A DNA stretch of 64,000 bases from an uncultured Verrucomicrobia subdivision 3 bacterium (GCA_903921455.1 CAIXPZ010000234.1:1-64000); one strand, 5' to 3'; counted from the first letter of the stretch, positions 28,301-36,570 are shown. Notes: generated by a model from the sequence alone, not told the origin. Numbers and translations are program-made.

Positions 28301-28428
28301 ACGAAATCGGGAAAAACATCCAGCTTGGCGTGGTTCGCAACGAAGACTCCGTAAATGATCAACCCCACGGCCAGGGTGATCACCACGCCGCGCGCGCCGA
28401 GGGAAAGTTCAACAAGTTTCCGGAGCAT
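25306..28428 (-). CDS. RND efflux permease, heavy-metal-efflux (CzcA/CusA) type
   Basis: 1040 residues with the twelve-helix RND layout: helix 1 near residues 13-30, periplasmic porter domain with FPDFVQPQVTVQTEAPGL, helices 2-6 around 340-490, second porter domain, helices 8-12 at the end. Helix 4 carries IGVVVDDAIIAVENILRR (Asp404, Asp405, Glu411), the proton-relay site; the paired Asp is more like multidrug RNDs than the DGA of classic CzcA. The overall length and N-terminus fit the heavy-metal/divalent cation branch. It forms a tripartite pump with the two preceding genes. Its start lies 3 bases after the original stop of the adaptor gene. Confidence 0.88.
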   Translation of the reverse strand: MLRKLVELSLGARGVVITLAVGLIIYGVFVANHAKLDVFPDFVQPQVTVQTEAPGLAPEQVEALVTRPVESALSGAGELDSVRSESIQGLSVVTAVFKEGTEIYRARQMIAERLVQVGGALPAGVTPPTMEPLTSSTMDLLKFGLTSDKLSPMALRTFADWTVRPKLLSVSGVAAVKVFGGEVRQLQIQMKPERLQALQISVSDVLTAARAATGVRGAGFIETAAQRLVIQTEGQSLTAEQLGEVVVTQRNGSGVRLKDVAAVAIAGEPKFGDAIINGKPGVLMTTSSQYGANTMEATLAVETALAEMKPAFASLGITYIPGLHRPATFIEIAVHNLKTSLLLGAVLVGAVLFIFLLDWRTALISFTAIPLSLLTAVIVLDRFGATLNTMTLGGLAAVIGVVVDDAIIAVENILRRLRENIASAAPRPLFNVVLDATLEVRSAVVYATFVVAMVFVPVLTMSGLQGRFFAPLGITFILANLASLVVALTVTPALCFALLSRVKPHAEPNYLQWLKKIHRRLLEKISRAPKTIMALSLVMFIGAMATLPFFGGEFLPDFREGHFVVQLTMAPGTSLPEMRRIGTRISIELLQIPQVQSVEEQLGRAQGGEDTWGPHRGEIHVELKPTAGEDQEKVQDQIRDLLAQYPGVQSEVLTFLGDRIGETIAGETAQVVLNIFGDDLDVLDAKAQEVSAALAKVSGAADVQISAPPGAPRLAVKLKPERLTQLGFRPLEVLEAVQTAYEGEVVAQVYEGEKVFDVTVILDPSARQQPEAVGGLLVGNVLGTQMPLRELADVTLSTGRFAILHDGARRRQTITCNPAGRDVESFVAAAKKEIGARVKFPAGVYVEFSGAAEQQTQAQRELLLHSLVATAGIILLLAMVFRKASHLLLVLANVPFALVGGVLAIFLVGFFGESGHGTLSLGTLVGFVTLFGITMRNSIMMISHFEHLVNEEKLPWCSETVLRGATERLIPILMTALVTALGLLPLAMGSGEAGREIEGPMSVVILGGLVTSTALNLLLLPTLALRYGKFKLEEIIQHNY

Positions 28429-28431
28429 GGT

Positions 28432-29442
28432 TTAATCGCGTTGACCGGAATTAAAACCGCCGCCGCTCAACTCGGCGGAAAGCAACGTCTGCGCGCCGGT
28501 GACCACGACGCGGTTGGTGACCGACAGCCTGGCGGAGAAAAATCCGCCGTCCACCGCCCGGTCAAGCGGCATTTCCTGACGTTAAAAACTGTTTTCACCT
28601 GTTTGCACAAAAACCCAGCCCTTGCTTTCGTGCCGCAACATTGCGCTAGCCGGAACCACCACGCCCTTCACCGGCACATCGGAAGATTTGATGAACGCCG
28701 TTACTGATTCGCCTGGAATCAGACGATCCAGCGTGCTCGGCTTGTCGTTCACAAACAAAAGTCCCTGCTGCTGCGTCTGCGCGTCCATAGCCGGCAACTG
28801 GTCAAAAAAACTCGCCGTGACCGGCAGTTCCCGCTTTGCCAGCGGCACGATGCGCGCTGATTGCGGCCACAACAAGCGCTCGCCCACCGGCAAATCTATG
28901 CGAATCAAGCCGCCTGGCTTCGTCACGATGTCCACGCTAGGACTCATTTTTCTAGGCTGGCCCGGTGGCACAACAATTTCACCCAGCATTTCCGGTATTT
29001 TCTTACCCCATGCCGCTTCCAGTTTTTGACGCACCGCCATTACGCCCAAGAAATTTTGCCGGTAGGTGGCTTCAGCTTCTTGGAACGCTTTTTCTGAAAG
29101 ATTGTTGTCTTTTTTTAACTGCTTGGAGCGCTCCAATTCTTGATGCGAAACATCAAAAATCATCAGCGCCCGCCCATAATCAGTCAGTAAATCCGTTAGC
29201 GGCGCGGTGTCGAGTGCGCGGCCAAACGCCTCGATCTCCGGCTGCCATTCGGTCGCGGCGAGATTGGCCACTTCGAGCCCGACGCGCTTTTGCGCTTCGG
29301 CGGAGAGCGTCAAGATTGCTTCGCCGCTGGTGCCTTGCGATATTTTTATCACCTCGGATTGCGCCGCAGGTTCCGCAGCGCGGACAGCTAGCGCAGGGGC
29401 CAGCAGCGCCGCAATCAGGACAAATTTTGGAATTATTTTCAT
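28432..29442 (-). pseudogene. Periplasmic adaptor (HlyD/CusB type) interrupted by in-frame TAA
   Basis: The open part (29442 to 28582) encodes a signal peptide (MKIIPKFVLIAALLAPALAV), a helical hairpin and a beta-barrel, ending WVFVQTGENSF. A TAA at 28584-28582 then interrupts, but the same frame continues for 49 codons (RQEMPLDRAVDGGFFSARLS, VTNRVVVTGAQTLLSAELSG) to a TAA at 28434-28432, three bases before the RND start. The continuation is the normal C-terminal membrane-proximal domain of such adaptors. So the gene is either a recent nonsense mutant, a read-through case or an assembly error. As written, the truncated 286-residue protein would lack the part that docks on the pump. The start overlaps the TolC-like stop by four bases. 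Confidence 0.8.
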
Positions 29443-30839
29443 AGCTGGGATTTTATCGGCAAAAATTGGAGCGCGGCGAAATCATCTGCGGGTCGTTGCA
29501 AGACGTCTTCCAGCGCGCCGATGGCGGATTGCAACTGTGCCTCGCTGTCGAGTTGTGCGAGCCGGACGGAATTCAATTCCATTTCCGCACTGAGCAAATC
29601 CAATGGTTCCGCGGCGCCGGCGCTCACTTGGGCGGCAACGGATTTAAGCTGACGCTCGGCCAAATCGAGCTGCGCGCCGGTGACTTCTGCTTGCGCTTGC
29701 GCCGAAGCAAATCCGGCCACGGCACGATCATTCGCTCCGATAACCTGCGCCTGAAGCTGAAGAAACTTCGCCGCCGCCAGCTCGCGCCGGGCCATTGATT
29801 CGGCAATCGGCCCCTGATTTTGATTCAGGACCGGCAGCTCAAACGTGAATCCGATCGTCCACTTGTTATCGCCCTGGTCGAACTGGTAGCCGGGGTTCAG
29901 GTGCAAATCAGGATACTGCTTCGCCAGCTCGAGCCGCAAATTTTCCTCGGCGGCGGCGTAATCCGCCAGCGCCGCGCGGATGTCCGCCCGGCCGAGCAAC
30001 GCGGCGCGGCGCATCCCGGCAGAAGTCGGATCCGAGGCAAAATCCATTTTAGGACCGGCCTGGAACTGAATTCCAGCCAATGCCGCGAGCGGCAGTCCGA
30101 GCGCTTCCGCCAGCCGCGAACGCGCGTCGGCCTGTTTGGCTTGCGCGGCGGAAAGCTCAATCTGCGTCTTGTTCAACGCCAATTGCGCCGGCACCAGTTC
30201 CGAACGCGCCATGGCCCCGGCTGTGAAGCGCTGCCGCTGTCGCCGCGTTATTTCATTTTGCGCCGCGAATTGTTTTTGCAGCAGTTGTGCGCGCGCTTGC
30301 GCAGCGGAAAATTCCTGCCGGGCGGCGCGAACCCCGCTGCGGATCTGCCACGCCACGGAAACATAGCTCCATAGGGCTGACTCGGCGATTTTCTCCGCCT
30401 CGGCCATGCGCTTGCCGCGTTTGCCGGCCGTCTCCACCGGCCAATCCACCGCGCCGAACGGCATCCACGGCGTGATACCGGATGCGGCGCTGAAATTGTA
30501 GCCCGGGCCGGCCGTGACGGTGGGATTCGGGCGTCCCCCGGCGGTTTTCACGCCAGCCGCAGCCACGCGCCATTGCGCGCGGGCAACGGCGAGGTCAGGA
30601 TTAAAATAAAACGCAGCGAGCGTCAGCGAATTCAGATCCCATTGCCGTGTAGGCCAGTTTTGCCAGGTGCCGCCGGAATTGGTGGTGACAAAAATTTTCA
30701 GCCCCTCATCGTCGAGCCGGCGGGCTTCGTATTGCGCGGCAATCTTTTCCGGCTCGAGCGGCTGCGGCTGGTAATGCGCACAACCGGTGGCAACCGCCGT
30801 TCCAATCAGGAGCGGCCAAATTTTCAGGCGGTCAATCAC
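29439..30839 (-). CDS. TolC-family outer-membrane efflux lipoprotein (CzcC/CusC type)
   Basis: 466 residues. The N-terminus MIDRLKIWPLLIGTAVATGC has a hydrophobic stretch ending in a lipobox-like ATGC, so the mature protein is probably acylated at Cys20. Two outer-efflux-protein repeats follow, rich in Ala and Gln with long helices (RQEFSAAQARAQLLQKQFAA; ELAAAKFLQLQAQVIGANDR) and the NPGYQFDQGDNKWTIGFTFE strand. It supplies the outer-membrane channel of the RND pump encoded downstream. It follows the YVTN-propeller gene by nine bases and overlaps the adaptor gene by ATGA, so all four genes look like one operon. Confidence 0.85.
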   Translation of the reverse strand: MIDRLKIWPLLIGTAVATGCAHYQPQPLEPEKIAAQYEARRLDDEGLKIFVTTNSGGTWQNWPTRQWDLNSLTLAAFYFNPDLAVARAQWRVAAAGVKTAGGRPNPTVTAGPGYNFSAASGITPWMPFGAVDWPVETAGKRGKRMAEAEKIAESALWSYVSVAWQIRSGVRAARQEFSAAQARAQLLQKQFAAQNEITRRQRQRFTAGAMARSELVPAQLALNKTQIELSAAQAKQADARSRLAEALGLPLAALAGIQFQAGPKMDFASDPTSAGMRRAALLGRADIRAALADYAAAEENLRLELAKQYPDLHLNPGYQFDQGDNKWTIGFTFELPVLNQNQGPIAESMARRELAAAKFLQLQAQVIGANDRAVAGFASAQAQAEVTGAQLDLAERQLKSVAAQVSAGAAEPLDLLSAEMELNSVRLAQLDSEAQLQSAIGALEDVLQRPADDFAALQFLPIKSQL

Positions 30840-30848
30840 GCGGTCAAA

Positions 30849-31856
30849 TTATTTGGCGGTGTTCCCGTAAACCAGTATTTTGAAGCTGCCCGCTGCCATT
30901 TTGCCACGCCGCTGGCCATCCGCCGGGGCGTCAAACTTGGCCGAGGCCAAATAGATTTTGTGCGTGACCGGATCCATCGCCATCGTGCGCGCGCCTTTTT
31001 CGGTTTTCAATGTTTGCACCACGGACAGCTGGTCACCGTCGGCCTGCGCTATCGTCACCGTGCCGTCCCCGCAGGAGGCGAACGCCAATTGGGTGGCCGG
31101 ATCAAACGCGTTGGCATCCACGCCGTCGCCGATGGGGACGGTCGCGAGCACTTTCCCGGTGGTGCTGTCCACCATCGCCATCATTTTGTTGCCACAGCCG
31201 AGGAAAAGGTGGTGGTTTTTTTCGTCGAAGGCCATGCCGCTCGCCTCTGCACCGGGCGCGATCGGCCAGCGGTGCACCACTTCATGTTTCATGGTATCAA
31301 TCGCGACGAGTTCGTTTTTGTCTTCGAGATTGTTGAAAATCAGTCCGGCTTTGGCATCGGACTGCGCAAATTCCGGTTTGCCGCCGAGCGGAATGGTGGC
31401 AACCACCTTGCCGGATTTAGCATCAATCACTGTCGCCGACTGGCCCCGGCCGTTAAATGTGTAAAATTCCGAATGGCCCGGTTCGTAAAGCATCCCGTCA
31501 GGATTAGCGCCGGTCTCGACTTTGGAAAGCGTCTGCAGCGTTTTCAAATCGACTATGGCCCCTTGATTTTCGCGGCCACACGTAACCAGACCGCGCTGTA
31601 GTTCCGGCGCGATGGCGATGCCGTGGACGCCGGGCGTATTCGTGATTTCGCCAAATACCTCATCTTTGGCCAGATCGATGACAACGACTTTGGTGGCGTG
31701 CGAAACATAGAGGCGTTGCGCCGCCGAATCCACGGTAAGATAATCCCAGCCGCCCTCGCCGCCGACGGGGATGGTTTTGATAAGGTGATAATTAACTTCG
31801 GCGGCCTGGGCGGCGACCACGGTCAGGCTGAAGGCCAGGGTAAGAAAAATTTTCAT
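30849..31856 (-). CDS. YVTN-family beta-propeller protein, periplasmic
   Basis: 335 residues with a signal peptide (MKIFLTLAFSLTVVAAQA). Seven-blade repeats of the YncE/YVTN type follow, for example YLTVDSAAQRLYVSHATKVV, VIDAKSGKVVATIPLGGKP and AFDPATQLAFASCGDGT. Such proteins bind nucleic acids or act as scaffolds; the role here is unknown. Being the first gene of the RND efflux operon, it may be an accessory periplasmic factor of the pump or of metal homeostasis. No metal-binding motif is obvious. Confidence 0.8.
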   Translation of the reverse strand: MKIFLTLAFSLTVVAAQAAEVNYHLIKTIPVGGEGGWDYLTVDSAAQRLYVSHATKVVVIDLAKDEVFGEITNTPGVHGIAIAPELQRGLVTCGRENQGAIVDLKTLQTLSKVETGANPDGMLYEPGHSEFYTFNGRGQSATVIDAKSGKVVATIPLGGKPEFAQSDAKAGLIFNNLEDKNELVAIDTMKHEVVHRWPIAPGAEASGMAFDEKNHHLFLGCGNKMMAMVDSTTGKVLATVPIGDGVDANAFDPATQLAFASCGDGTVTIAQADGDQLSVVQTLKTEKGARTMAMDPVTHKIYLASAKFDAPADGQRRGKMAAGSFKILVYGNTAK

Positions 31857-31948
31857 CAGGAGACATATTTAACGCCCAAGTCCGACCCAGGGGCAATAAA
31901 AACTCGGTTACATTTTTGTCACCGGCCCGAGTCAGCTTTGCCGCCGCC

Positions 31949-32007
31949 ATCGGCGTTTGACTATTCATCGCCGATTCACTAACGTCTGCTTTCGTAAAAC
32001 AACGAAA
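31949..32007 (+). promoter_or_regulatory. recA promoter candidate with two dyads
   Basis: TTGACT (31957-31962) and TAACGT (31980-31985) with 17-bp spacing make a plausible sigma-70 promoter, though the -10 is weak. An inverted repeat ATCGGCG (31949-31955) / CGCCGAT (31969-31975) surrounds the -35. A perfect dyad TTTCGT-AAAACA-ACGAAA (31990-32007) lies just after the -10 and 13 bases before the recA ATG. Either dyad could be the SOS operator; neither matches the E. coli or Bacillus LexA box. Confidence 0.4.
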
Positions 32008-32020
32008 ATCTCTAAATTTT

Positions 32021-33088
32021 ATGCCGCCCAAAGCTGTTGAGAAATCTGTCGCCAGCGCCGCTGATGCGAAAGCCGCCGCCACGCGCGAACGCGAACTCGA
32101 GTCCGCCATCTCTTCTATCACCAAAGCCTATGGTGACGGCGCGATCATGCGCCTCGGCGATGCGCGGGCGCAGGTGAAGATTGATGTCATCCCTACCGGC
32201 GGTCTCGCGATTGACCTCGCGCTCGGCGTCGGCGGTCTTCCACGCGGGCGCGTTGTGGAGATTTACGGCCCCGAATCTTCCGGCAAAACCACGCTGATGC
32301 TCCACGTCATCGCCAACGCCCAAAAAGCCGGCGGTCTGGCTGCATTTATTGACGCCGAACACGCGCTGGATCCTGGTTATGCCAAGAAATTAGAGGTGAA
32401 TCTGGATGATTTGCTCGTCTCGCAGCCGTCCTCCGGCGAAGAGGCTCTGACCATTTGCGAAACGCTCGCGCGCTCCAACGCGCTGGACGTCATCGTCGTG
32501 GATTCCGTCGCCGCGCTTGTGCCCAAGGCTGAACTCGACGGCGACATGGGCATGGCCACGATGGGCATGCAGGCCCGCTTGATGAGCCAAGCCTTGCGCA
32601 AGCTCACCGCGATCCTCGCCAAATCCAAGACCACCTGCATTTTCACCAACCAGTTGCGCGAAAAAGTCGGTGTCATGTTCGGCAGTCCCGAAACCACGCC
32701 CGGCGGCAAGGCGCTCAAGTTTTACGCCAGCGTGCGCATTGATATTCGCCGCAAAGACCAGCTCAAGGACGCGGCCGGCAATGTTTATGGCAATCACACC
32801 CGCGTGAAGATTGTGAAGAACAAGGTCGCGCCGCCGTTTGCCGAAGCGGAATTCGACATCATTTACAACCAGGGCATCGACAAGGAAGGCAGCATACTCG
32901 ACGTGGGCATCGACTGCGGCGCGGTGGACAAGCGGGGTGCTTATCTGCAATTCGACGGCACGATGATCGGCCAGGGCCGGGATGCGGCCAAAAAGGCGTT
33001 GCAAGAAAAACCCGAGCTCGCCCAGAAAATCATCGCCGCCATCCACGCCAAGCGCGCGGAGGCTCTCGCCACCGCCGAATCCAAATAA
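32021..33088 (+). CDS. recA: Recombinase RecA
   Basis: 355 residues, full length. Walker [10 protein letters not shown] (83-91), [11 protein letters not shown], the L1 and L2 DNA-binding loops ([35 protein letters not shown]) and [15 protein letters not shown] are all present. The N-terminus carries an Ala/Lys-rich extension of about 25 residues ([20 protein letters not shown]), longer than in E. coli. RecA forms filaments on single-stranded DNA for recombination and triggers LexA cleavage. It is read alone or with the following gene, 32 bases downstream. Confidence 0.97.
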   Translation: MPPKAVEKSVASAADAKAAATRERELESAISSITKAYGDGAIMRLGDARAQVKIDVIPTGGLAIDLALGVGGLPRGRVVEIYGPESSGKTTLMLHVIANAQKAGGLAAFIDAEHALDPGYAKKLEVNLDDLLVSQPSSGEEALTICETLARSNALDVIVVDSVAALVPKAELDGDMGMATMGMQARLMSQALRKLTAILAKSKTTCIFTNQLREKVGVMFGSPETTPGGKALKFYASVRIDIRRKDQLKDAAGNVYGNHTRVKIVKNKVAPPFAEAEFDIIYNQGIDKEGSILDVGIDCGAVDKRGAYLQFDGTMIGQGRDAAKKALQEKPELAQKIIAAIHAKRAEALATAESK

Positions 33089-33120
33089 TTAGCCAATTCA
33101 TTCCGAAATTTCGTTTTTTC

Positions 33121-34836
33121 ATGAGCACTGCTTCCGAACTCGACCTCAACTTGGAAAACCTCTTCCAGCCCGCCTGGGCGCAGGGGAAAGCCGAGTCCAA
33201 CAAATTTGCCAAGTTCACCGGGAACGAAGGCGTCAAGCCCGAGCGCACCTTCAGCGGCAAGCCCGGCGAACGCCGCGCCCCGCGACGCGATGGTGCCGGC
33301 GGCGGCGGCGAACGCCGTGGTGGCTTTGGCGGTCCGCCCCGCGGCGGTTCCAAATTCGGCGGCGTCGAACGCAAAGGCGGTTTTCGTGGCGGCGAACGGC
33401 GCGATGAACCGCGTGGCGAACGCCCTCCGCCCCCCGCGCCGCTCCCGGAACTGAGCGTCGCTTTCATTCCCGAAGAACGCGGCGTCGAACAGCTTGCCCG
33501 CCAGATCAAGGTGACGGGTCGCGCGTATCCGCTCTTTCAGATCGCGCTGCTGATTTTGCAGAAGGCGGAACGCTATTCCGTCCAGCTAACCAAGAAAAAG
33601 GGCGAGGCCGCTGCCCAGCCGCTCTTCGTTTGCGCGCTGGATGATTCCCCGTGGACGAGCGAGGACGAAGCCGTCGCGCACGTGCTGAAAAATCATTTTG
33701 CCACGTTCTATCAGGCGGAACGCACCCAGACGGAACCGCCGAAGGGCGTCTACACGTTTGTTGCCCAATGCGGCATGAGCGGCGACATCCTGGGCCCGCC
33801 GAACTATCACGACTACCAAAACCAGCTGCGCAAGCTGCACGCGGAAAAGTTTTCGCGGATGCCCTTCGACATGTTCAAGGCGCGGGTCAAGATCGTGAAG
33901 GACGAGGCCATCGTGAAGAAATGGATCGAGGACCAGAGTTTCAAGACGGAATACGTCTGCCTCAACGTCCCCGAGCCGCTCAAACTCGCGACGATGGAAG
34001 ACGTGGAGAAGCATTTCCGCGCCACGCACAAGGATTCCATCATCAAGCCGGTGGAGACGCTCACGGTCGCCGGGCTGGCCAGCCGCAGCCTGCGCAGCAG
34101 CGGCTTGCAGCGGCTCATCCGCCAGGATTGGGAACAACAGAAGTTTTTCCCGCTGCCCATCGCGACCAAGCTGAGCCAGCAGTTCGCGCAATACGGCCTG
34201 CAATTCTTCAAGGTCAACAAGACCGTCACGCACGTCAGTGTAGCGCGCCCCACGTTCCTCGACCTGGAAACCACGCCGGTCTCGGAAAACATCAAGCGCA
34301 TCATCGAATTCATCAACGGCAACGCCAAGTGCTCGCGGAAGAAGCTGATCGAGGCGCTCGCGCCGACCCCCAAGTTGGCAAAAGTCCCGGTCACCGAGAT
34401 TCCCGTCTCGCCCGCGCCGGTGGCCGAAGGCGAAAACGCGACCGCCACGGCAGCAGCAGCGCCGGCCAAGCCCGCTGAACCCGCCGCGCCGGAAGCGACG
34501 CCGGAGCAGACCGCCGTCATCGTGGATCTGCACTGGTTGATTCATCAGGGCGCCGTGCTGGAATTTGCCGACGGTCGCATGGAAACGGCCAAGAAACCGT
34601 TGCCCAAGCCGCCGAAACCCGAAAAGAAGGCCCCCGCTGAGAAACCCGCCGCCGCGGGCGAAACCGCCACGGCCGTGGAAACGGTGACGGCGGAAAATGT
34701 CGCCAGCGAACTGGCCGCGGAAATCGCCGCCCCGGCAGAAACCCCGGCGGCCCCCGTTGAAGCCGCCGCCCCGGCCGTCAGCGAAACGCCGGCGCAGCCG
34801 GAAACGCCGCCCTCGACCGAAGGAACACCCGCATGA
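33121..34836 (+). CDS. Unrecognised Arg/Gly-rich protein with split winged-helix-like C-terminus
   Basis: 571 residues; I do not recognise a named family. Residues 41-101 are an RG/RGG-rich low-complexity segment (ERRGGFGGPPRGG; RKGGFRGGERR), the kind that binds RNA. Residues 110-385 are a globular region with CGMSGDILGPPNYHDYQNQL and a helical MFKARVKIVKDEAIVKKWIE. Residues 387-415 (NIKRIIEFINGNAKCSRKKL) and 463-490 (IVDLHWLIHQGAVLEFADGR) together look like one winged helix interrupted by a 47-residue Ala/Pro linker; an Ala/Pro/Lys tail closes the protein. Its stop overlaps the DEAD-box helicase start, which points to a shared job in RNA metabolism. That role is inference. Confidence 0.7.
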   Translation: MSTASELDLNLENLFQPAWAQGKAESNKFAKFTGNEGVKPERTFSGKPGERRAPRRDGAGGGGERRGGFGGPPRGGSKFGGVERKGGFRGGERRDEPRGERPPPPAPLPELSVAFIPEERGVEQLARQIKVTGRAYPLFQIALLILQKAERYSVQLTKKKGEAAAQPLFVCALDDSPWTSEDEAVAHVLKNHFATFYQAERTQTEPPKGVYTFVAQCGMSGDILGPPNYHDYQNQLRKLHAEKFSRMPFDMFKARVKIVKDEAIVKKWIEDQSFKTEYVCLNVPEPLKLATMEDVEKHFRATHKDSIIKPVETLTVAGLASRSLRSSGLQRLIRQDWEQQKFFPLPIATKLSQQFAQYGLQFFKVNKTVTHVSVARPTFLDLETTPVSENIKRIIEFINGNAKCSRKKLIEALAPTPKLAKVPVTEIPVSPAPVAEGENATATAAAAPAKPAEPAAPEATPEQTAVIVDLHWLIHQGAVLEFADGRMETAKKPLPKPPKPEKKAPAEKPAAAGETATAVETVTAENVASELAAEIAAPAETPAAPVEAAAPAVSETPAQPETPPSTEGTPA

Positions 34837-36074
34837 AATTCGCCGCGCTGGGATTGACCGAAAAGGTGCTCGAAGGCGTCCGCGCCGTCGGCTACACGGA
34901 ACCGACCCCGATTCAGCTCCGCGCCATCCCGCTGGTGTTGTCCGGCAAGGATGTCATCGGCAGCGCGCAGACGGGCACGGGCAAGACGGCGGCGTTCGCG
35001 CTGCCCATTCTGTCCAAGCTCGGCCACCATCAGCCCGGCGGCCCGCGCGTGTTGATTCTTGAGCCCACCCGCGAACTCGCGGCCCAGGTGGAAACCGCCT
35101 TCCGCGATTACGCGCGGTTCCTGGATTTGAAAATCACCGTCGTCTTCGGCGGCGTGGGTTACGGCAAACAGAATGATGAACTCCGCGCTGGCGCCGACAT
35201 CGTCGTCGCCACGCCCGGCCGCCTGCTCGATCACCTCGAACAAGGCACCGTGAAGCTCGACAAGGTGGAATTCCTCGTCCTCGACGAAGCGGACCGCATG
35301 CTGGACATGGGTTTCCTGCCCGACGTGCGCCGCCTGGTGGAAAAATGCCCGCGCCAGCGGCATACGGCCCTGTTCTCCGCCACCGTGCCGCCCCAGATCG
35401 AAACCCTCATCCAGTGGGCCATGCACAGCCCTGAAACCATCGAGATCGGCGCCCGCCGCACGCCCGCCGAGACGGTGAAGCACGTGATCTACCCCGTTTC
35501 CGACACGCAGAAGACCGACCTTCTCCTCGAGCTGTTGAACCGGGTGAACTACGATTCCGTGATCATTTTCTGCCGCACCAAACACGGCGCCGACCGCGCC
35601 GCGAGCCTGCTCAAGCGCGCGAACCACGCCGTGGCCGTCCTCCACTCCAATCGCACCCAGAAAGAACGCGAGCAGGCCCTCCAGGGCTTCCGCGACGGCA
35701 AGTTTGAGGTGCTGGTGGCCACCGACATCGCGGCGCGCGGCCTCGACATCGCCGACGTGAGCCATGTCATCAATTACGACGTGCCGCAGCATCCGGAGGA
35801 TTACATCCACCGCATCGGGCGCACGGGGCGGGCGGAAGCCACGGGCGACGCGTTCACCATCATGGTCGCGGAAGATGCGCCCCATGTTTTTGCGATTGAA
35901 CGCTTCATCAGCCAGAAAATCCCCCGGGTGAAGCTGGAAAACTTCGACTACCGCTATACCGCCCTGTTTGAAGAGGCAAAACCCGGAGCCGCGGCGGGTG
36001 GATTCCCTGGCAAAGTGCGGGGCGGCCGCGTCCACGGCGGCTATCATTTCGCCCCTGGCGGCCGGCGGCGGTAA
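34833..36074 (+). CDS. DEAD-box RNA helicase, RhlE-like
   Basis: 413 residues, with start overlapping the previous stop (ATGA, 34833-34836). All helicase motifs are visible: Q motif (PTPIQLRAIP), I AQTGTGKT, Ia PTRELAAQ, Ib TPGRLLD, II VLDEADRM, III SATVP, IV VIIFCRTK, V ATDIAARGLDIADVSHVINY and VI HRIGRTGRA. The C-terminal tail is short and basic/Gly-rich (GKVRGGRVHGGYHFAPGGRR), suited to RNA binding. It probably unwinds rRNA or mRNA structures, and the coupled Arg/Gly-rich partner could guide it. Confidence 0.93.
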   Translation: MKFAALGLTEKVLEGVRAVGYTEPTPIQLRAIPLVLSGKDVIGSAQTGTGKTAAFALPILSKLGHHQPGGPRVLILEPTRELAAQVETAFRDYARFLDLKITVVFGGVGYGKQNDELRAGADIVVATPGRLLDHLEQGTVKLDKVEFLVLDEADRMLDMGFLPDVRRLVEKCPRQRHTALFSATVPPQIETLIQWAMHSPETIEIGARRTPAETVKHVIYPVSDTQKTDLLLELLNRVNYDSVIIFCRTKHGADRAASLLKRANHAVAVLHSNRTQKEREQALQGFRDGKFEVLVATDIAARGLDIADVSHVINYDVPQHPEDYIHRIGRTGRAEATGDAFTIMVAEDAPHVFAIERFISQKIPRVKLENFDYRYTALFEEAKPGAAAGGFPGKVRGGRVHGGYHFAPGGRRR

Positions 36075-36079
36075 AAATT

Positions 36080-36130
36080 GGTAGGGCTGACCGGCGGGTC
36101 ATCCCGGCGGCGCCGCAGCGCCGCCCTACC
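36080..36130. repeat. REP-like palindrome
   Basis: GGTAGGGC (36080-36087) is the perfect inverse of GCCCTACC (36123-36130). Inside lie a small hairpin TGACC-ggcg-GGTCA and a GGCGGCGCCGC core. This layout is that of a dispersed bacterial REP/BIME-type element; it sits just after the helicase stop and might also end or stabilise the transcript. Confidence 0.5.
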
Positions 36131-36198
36131 ACATCACTGACAACAGGCGGTGATAAATCCGCGCAACGGTTTCGGCGGCGTGGTGTTCTTTCAAAGAT

Positions 36199-36570
36199 AT
36201 GAGTGGACCTGAAAAAAAAGATTCTGGGCCAAACATTAAATTTTGGATAATTGTTTGCCTGTTAGTGTGTGTAGGCGGCGTGATCTTTGCCGGGCCTAAT
36301 TTCATCAAGTTTCACTCCGCTTCTGCCGGCAACGCTTGCATCAACAATCTGCGCCAAATTGATGCAGCGGCGAACCAGTTCGCATTGGAGAAGGGCAAGA
36401 CCAACGGCGAAGCGATCAACTTTCCCAACGACCTCACGCCTTACATCAAACTTAACAGCAAAGGCAAGATTCCCGGATGTCCGGGCGGCGGCCTTTATTC
36501 CATCAAGAAAGTTGGCGACACGCCCACCTGCACCTTGAGCACCGCCACGCCGGCGCACGCTTTGCAATAA
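36199..36570 (+). CDS. Pseudopilin-like membrane-anchored protein
   Basis: 123 residues: a short hydrophilic start (MSGPEKKDSGPNIK), one membrane helix (FWIIVCLLVCVGGVIFAG), then a small domain with ACINNLRQIDAAANQFALEK, DLTPYIKL and CPGGGLYSI. The latter phrases match the soluble part of verrucomicrobial type II pseudopilins. The usual processing site (G-FTLIE) is absent, so it is not a standard pilin; it may be a pilin-derived inner-membrane protein. The neighbours give no secretion genes. Confidence 0.6.
   Translation: MSGPEKKDSGPNIKFWIIVCLLVCVGGVIFAGPNFIKFHSASAGNACINNLRQIDAAANQFALEKGKTNGEAINFPNDLTPYIKLNSKGKIPGCPGGGLYSIKKVGDTPTCTLSTATPAHALQ

Noticed and set aside
31990..32007. Standard LexA box before recA
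   Set aside because: The dyad TTTCGT-N6-ACGAAA does not fit CTGT-N8-ACAG or GAAC-N4-GTTC; kept only as a candidate operator of unknown factor.
34545..36047. 500-codon open frame antisense to the DEAD-box helicase
   Set aside because: Composition is that of a reversed high-GC gene; all helicase motifs are on the plus strand.
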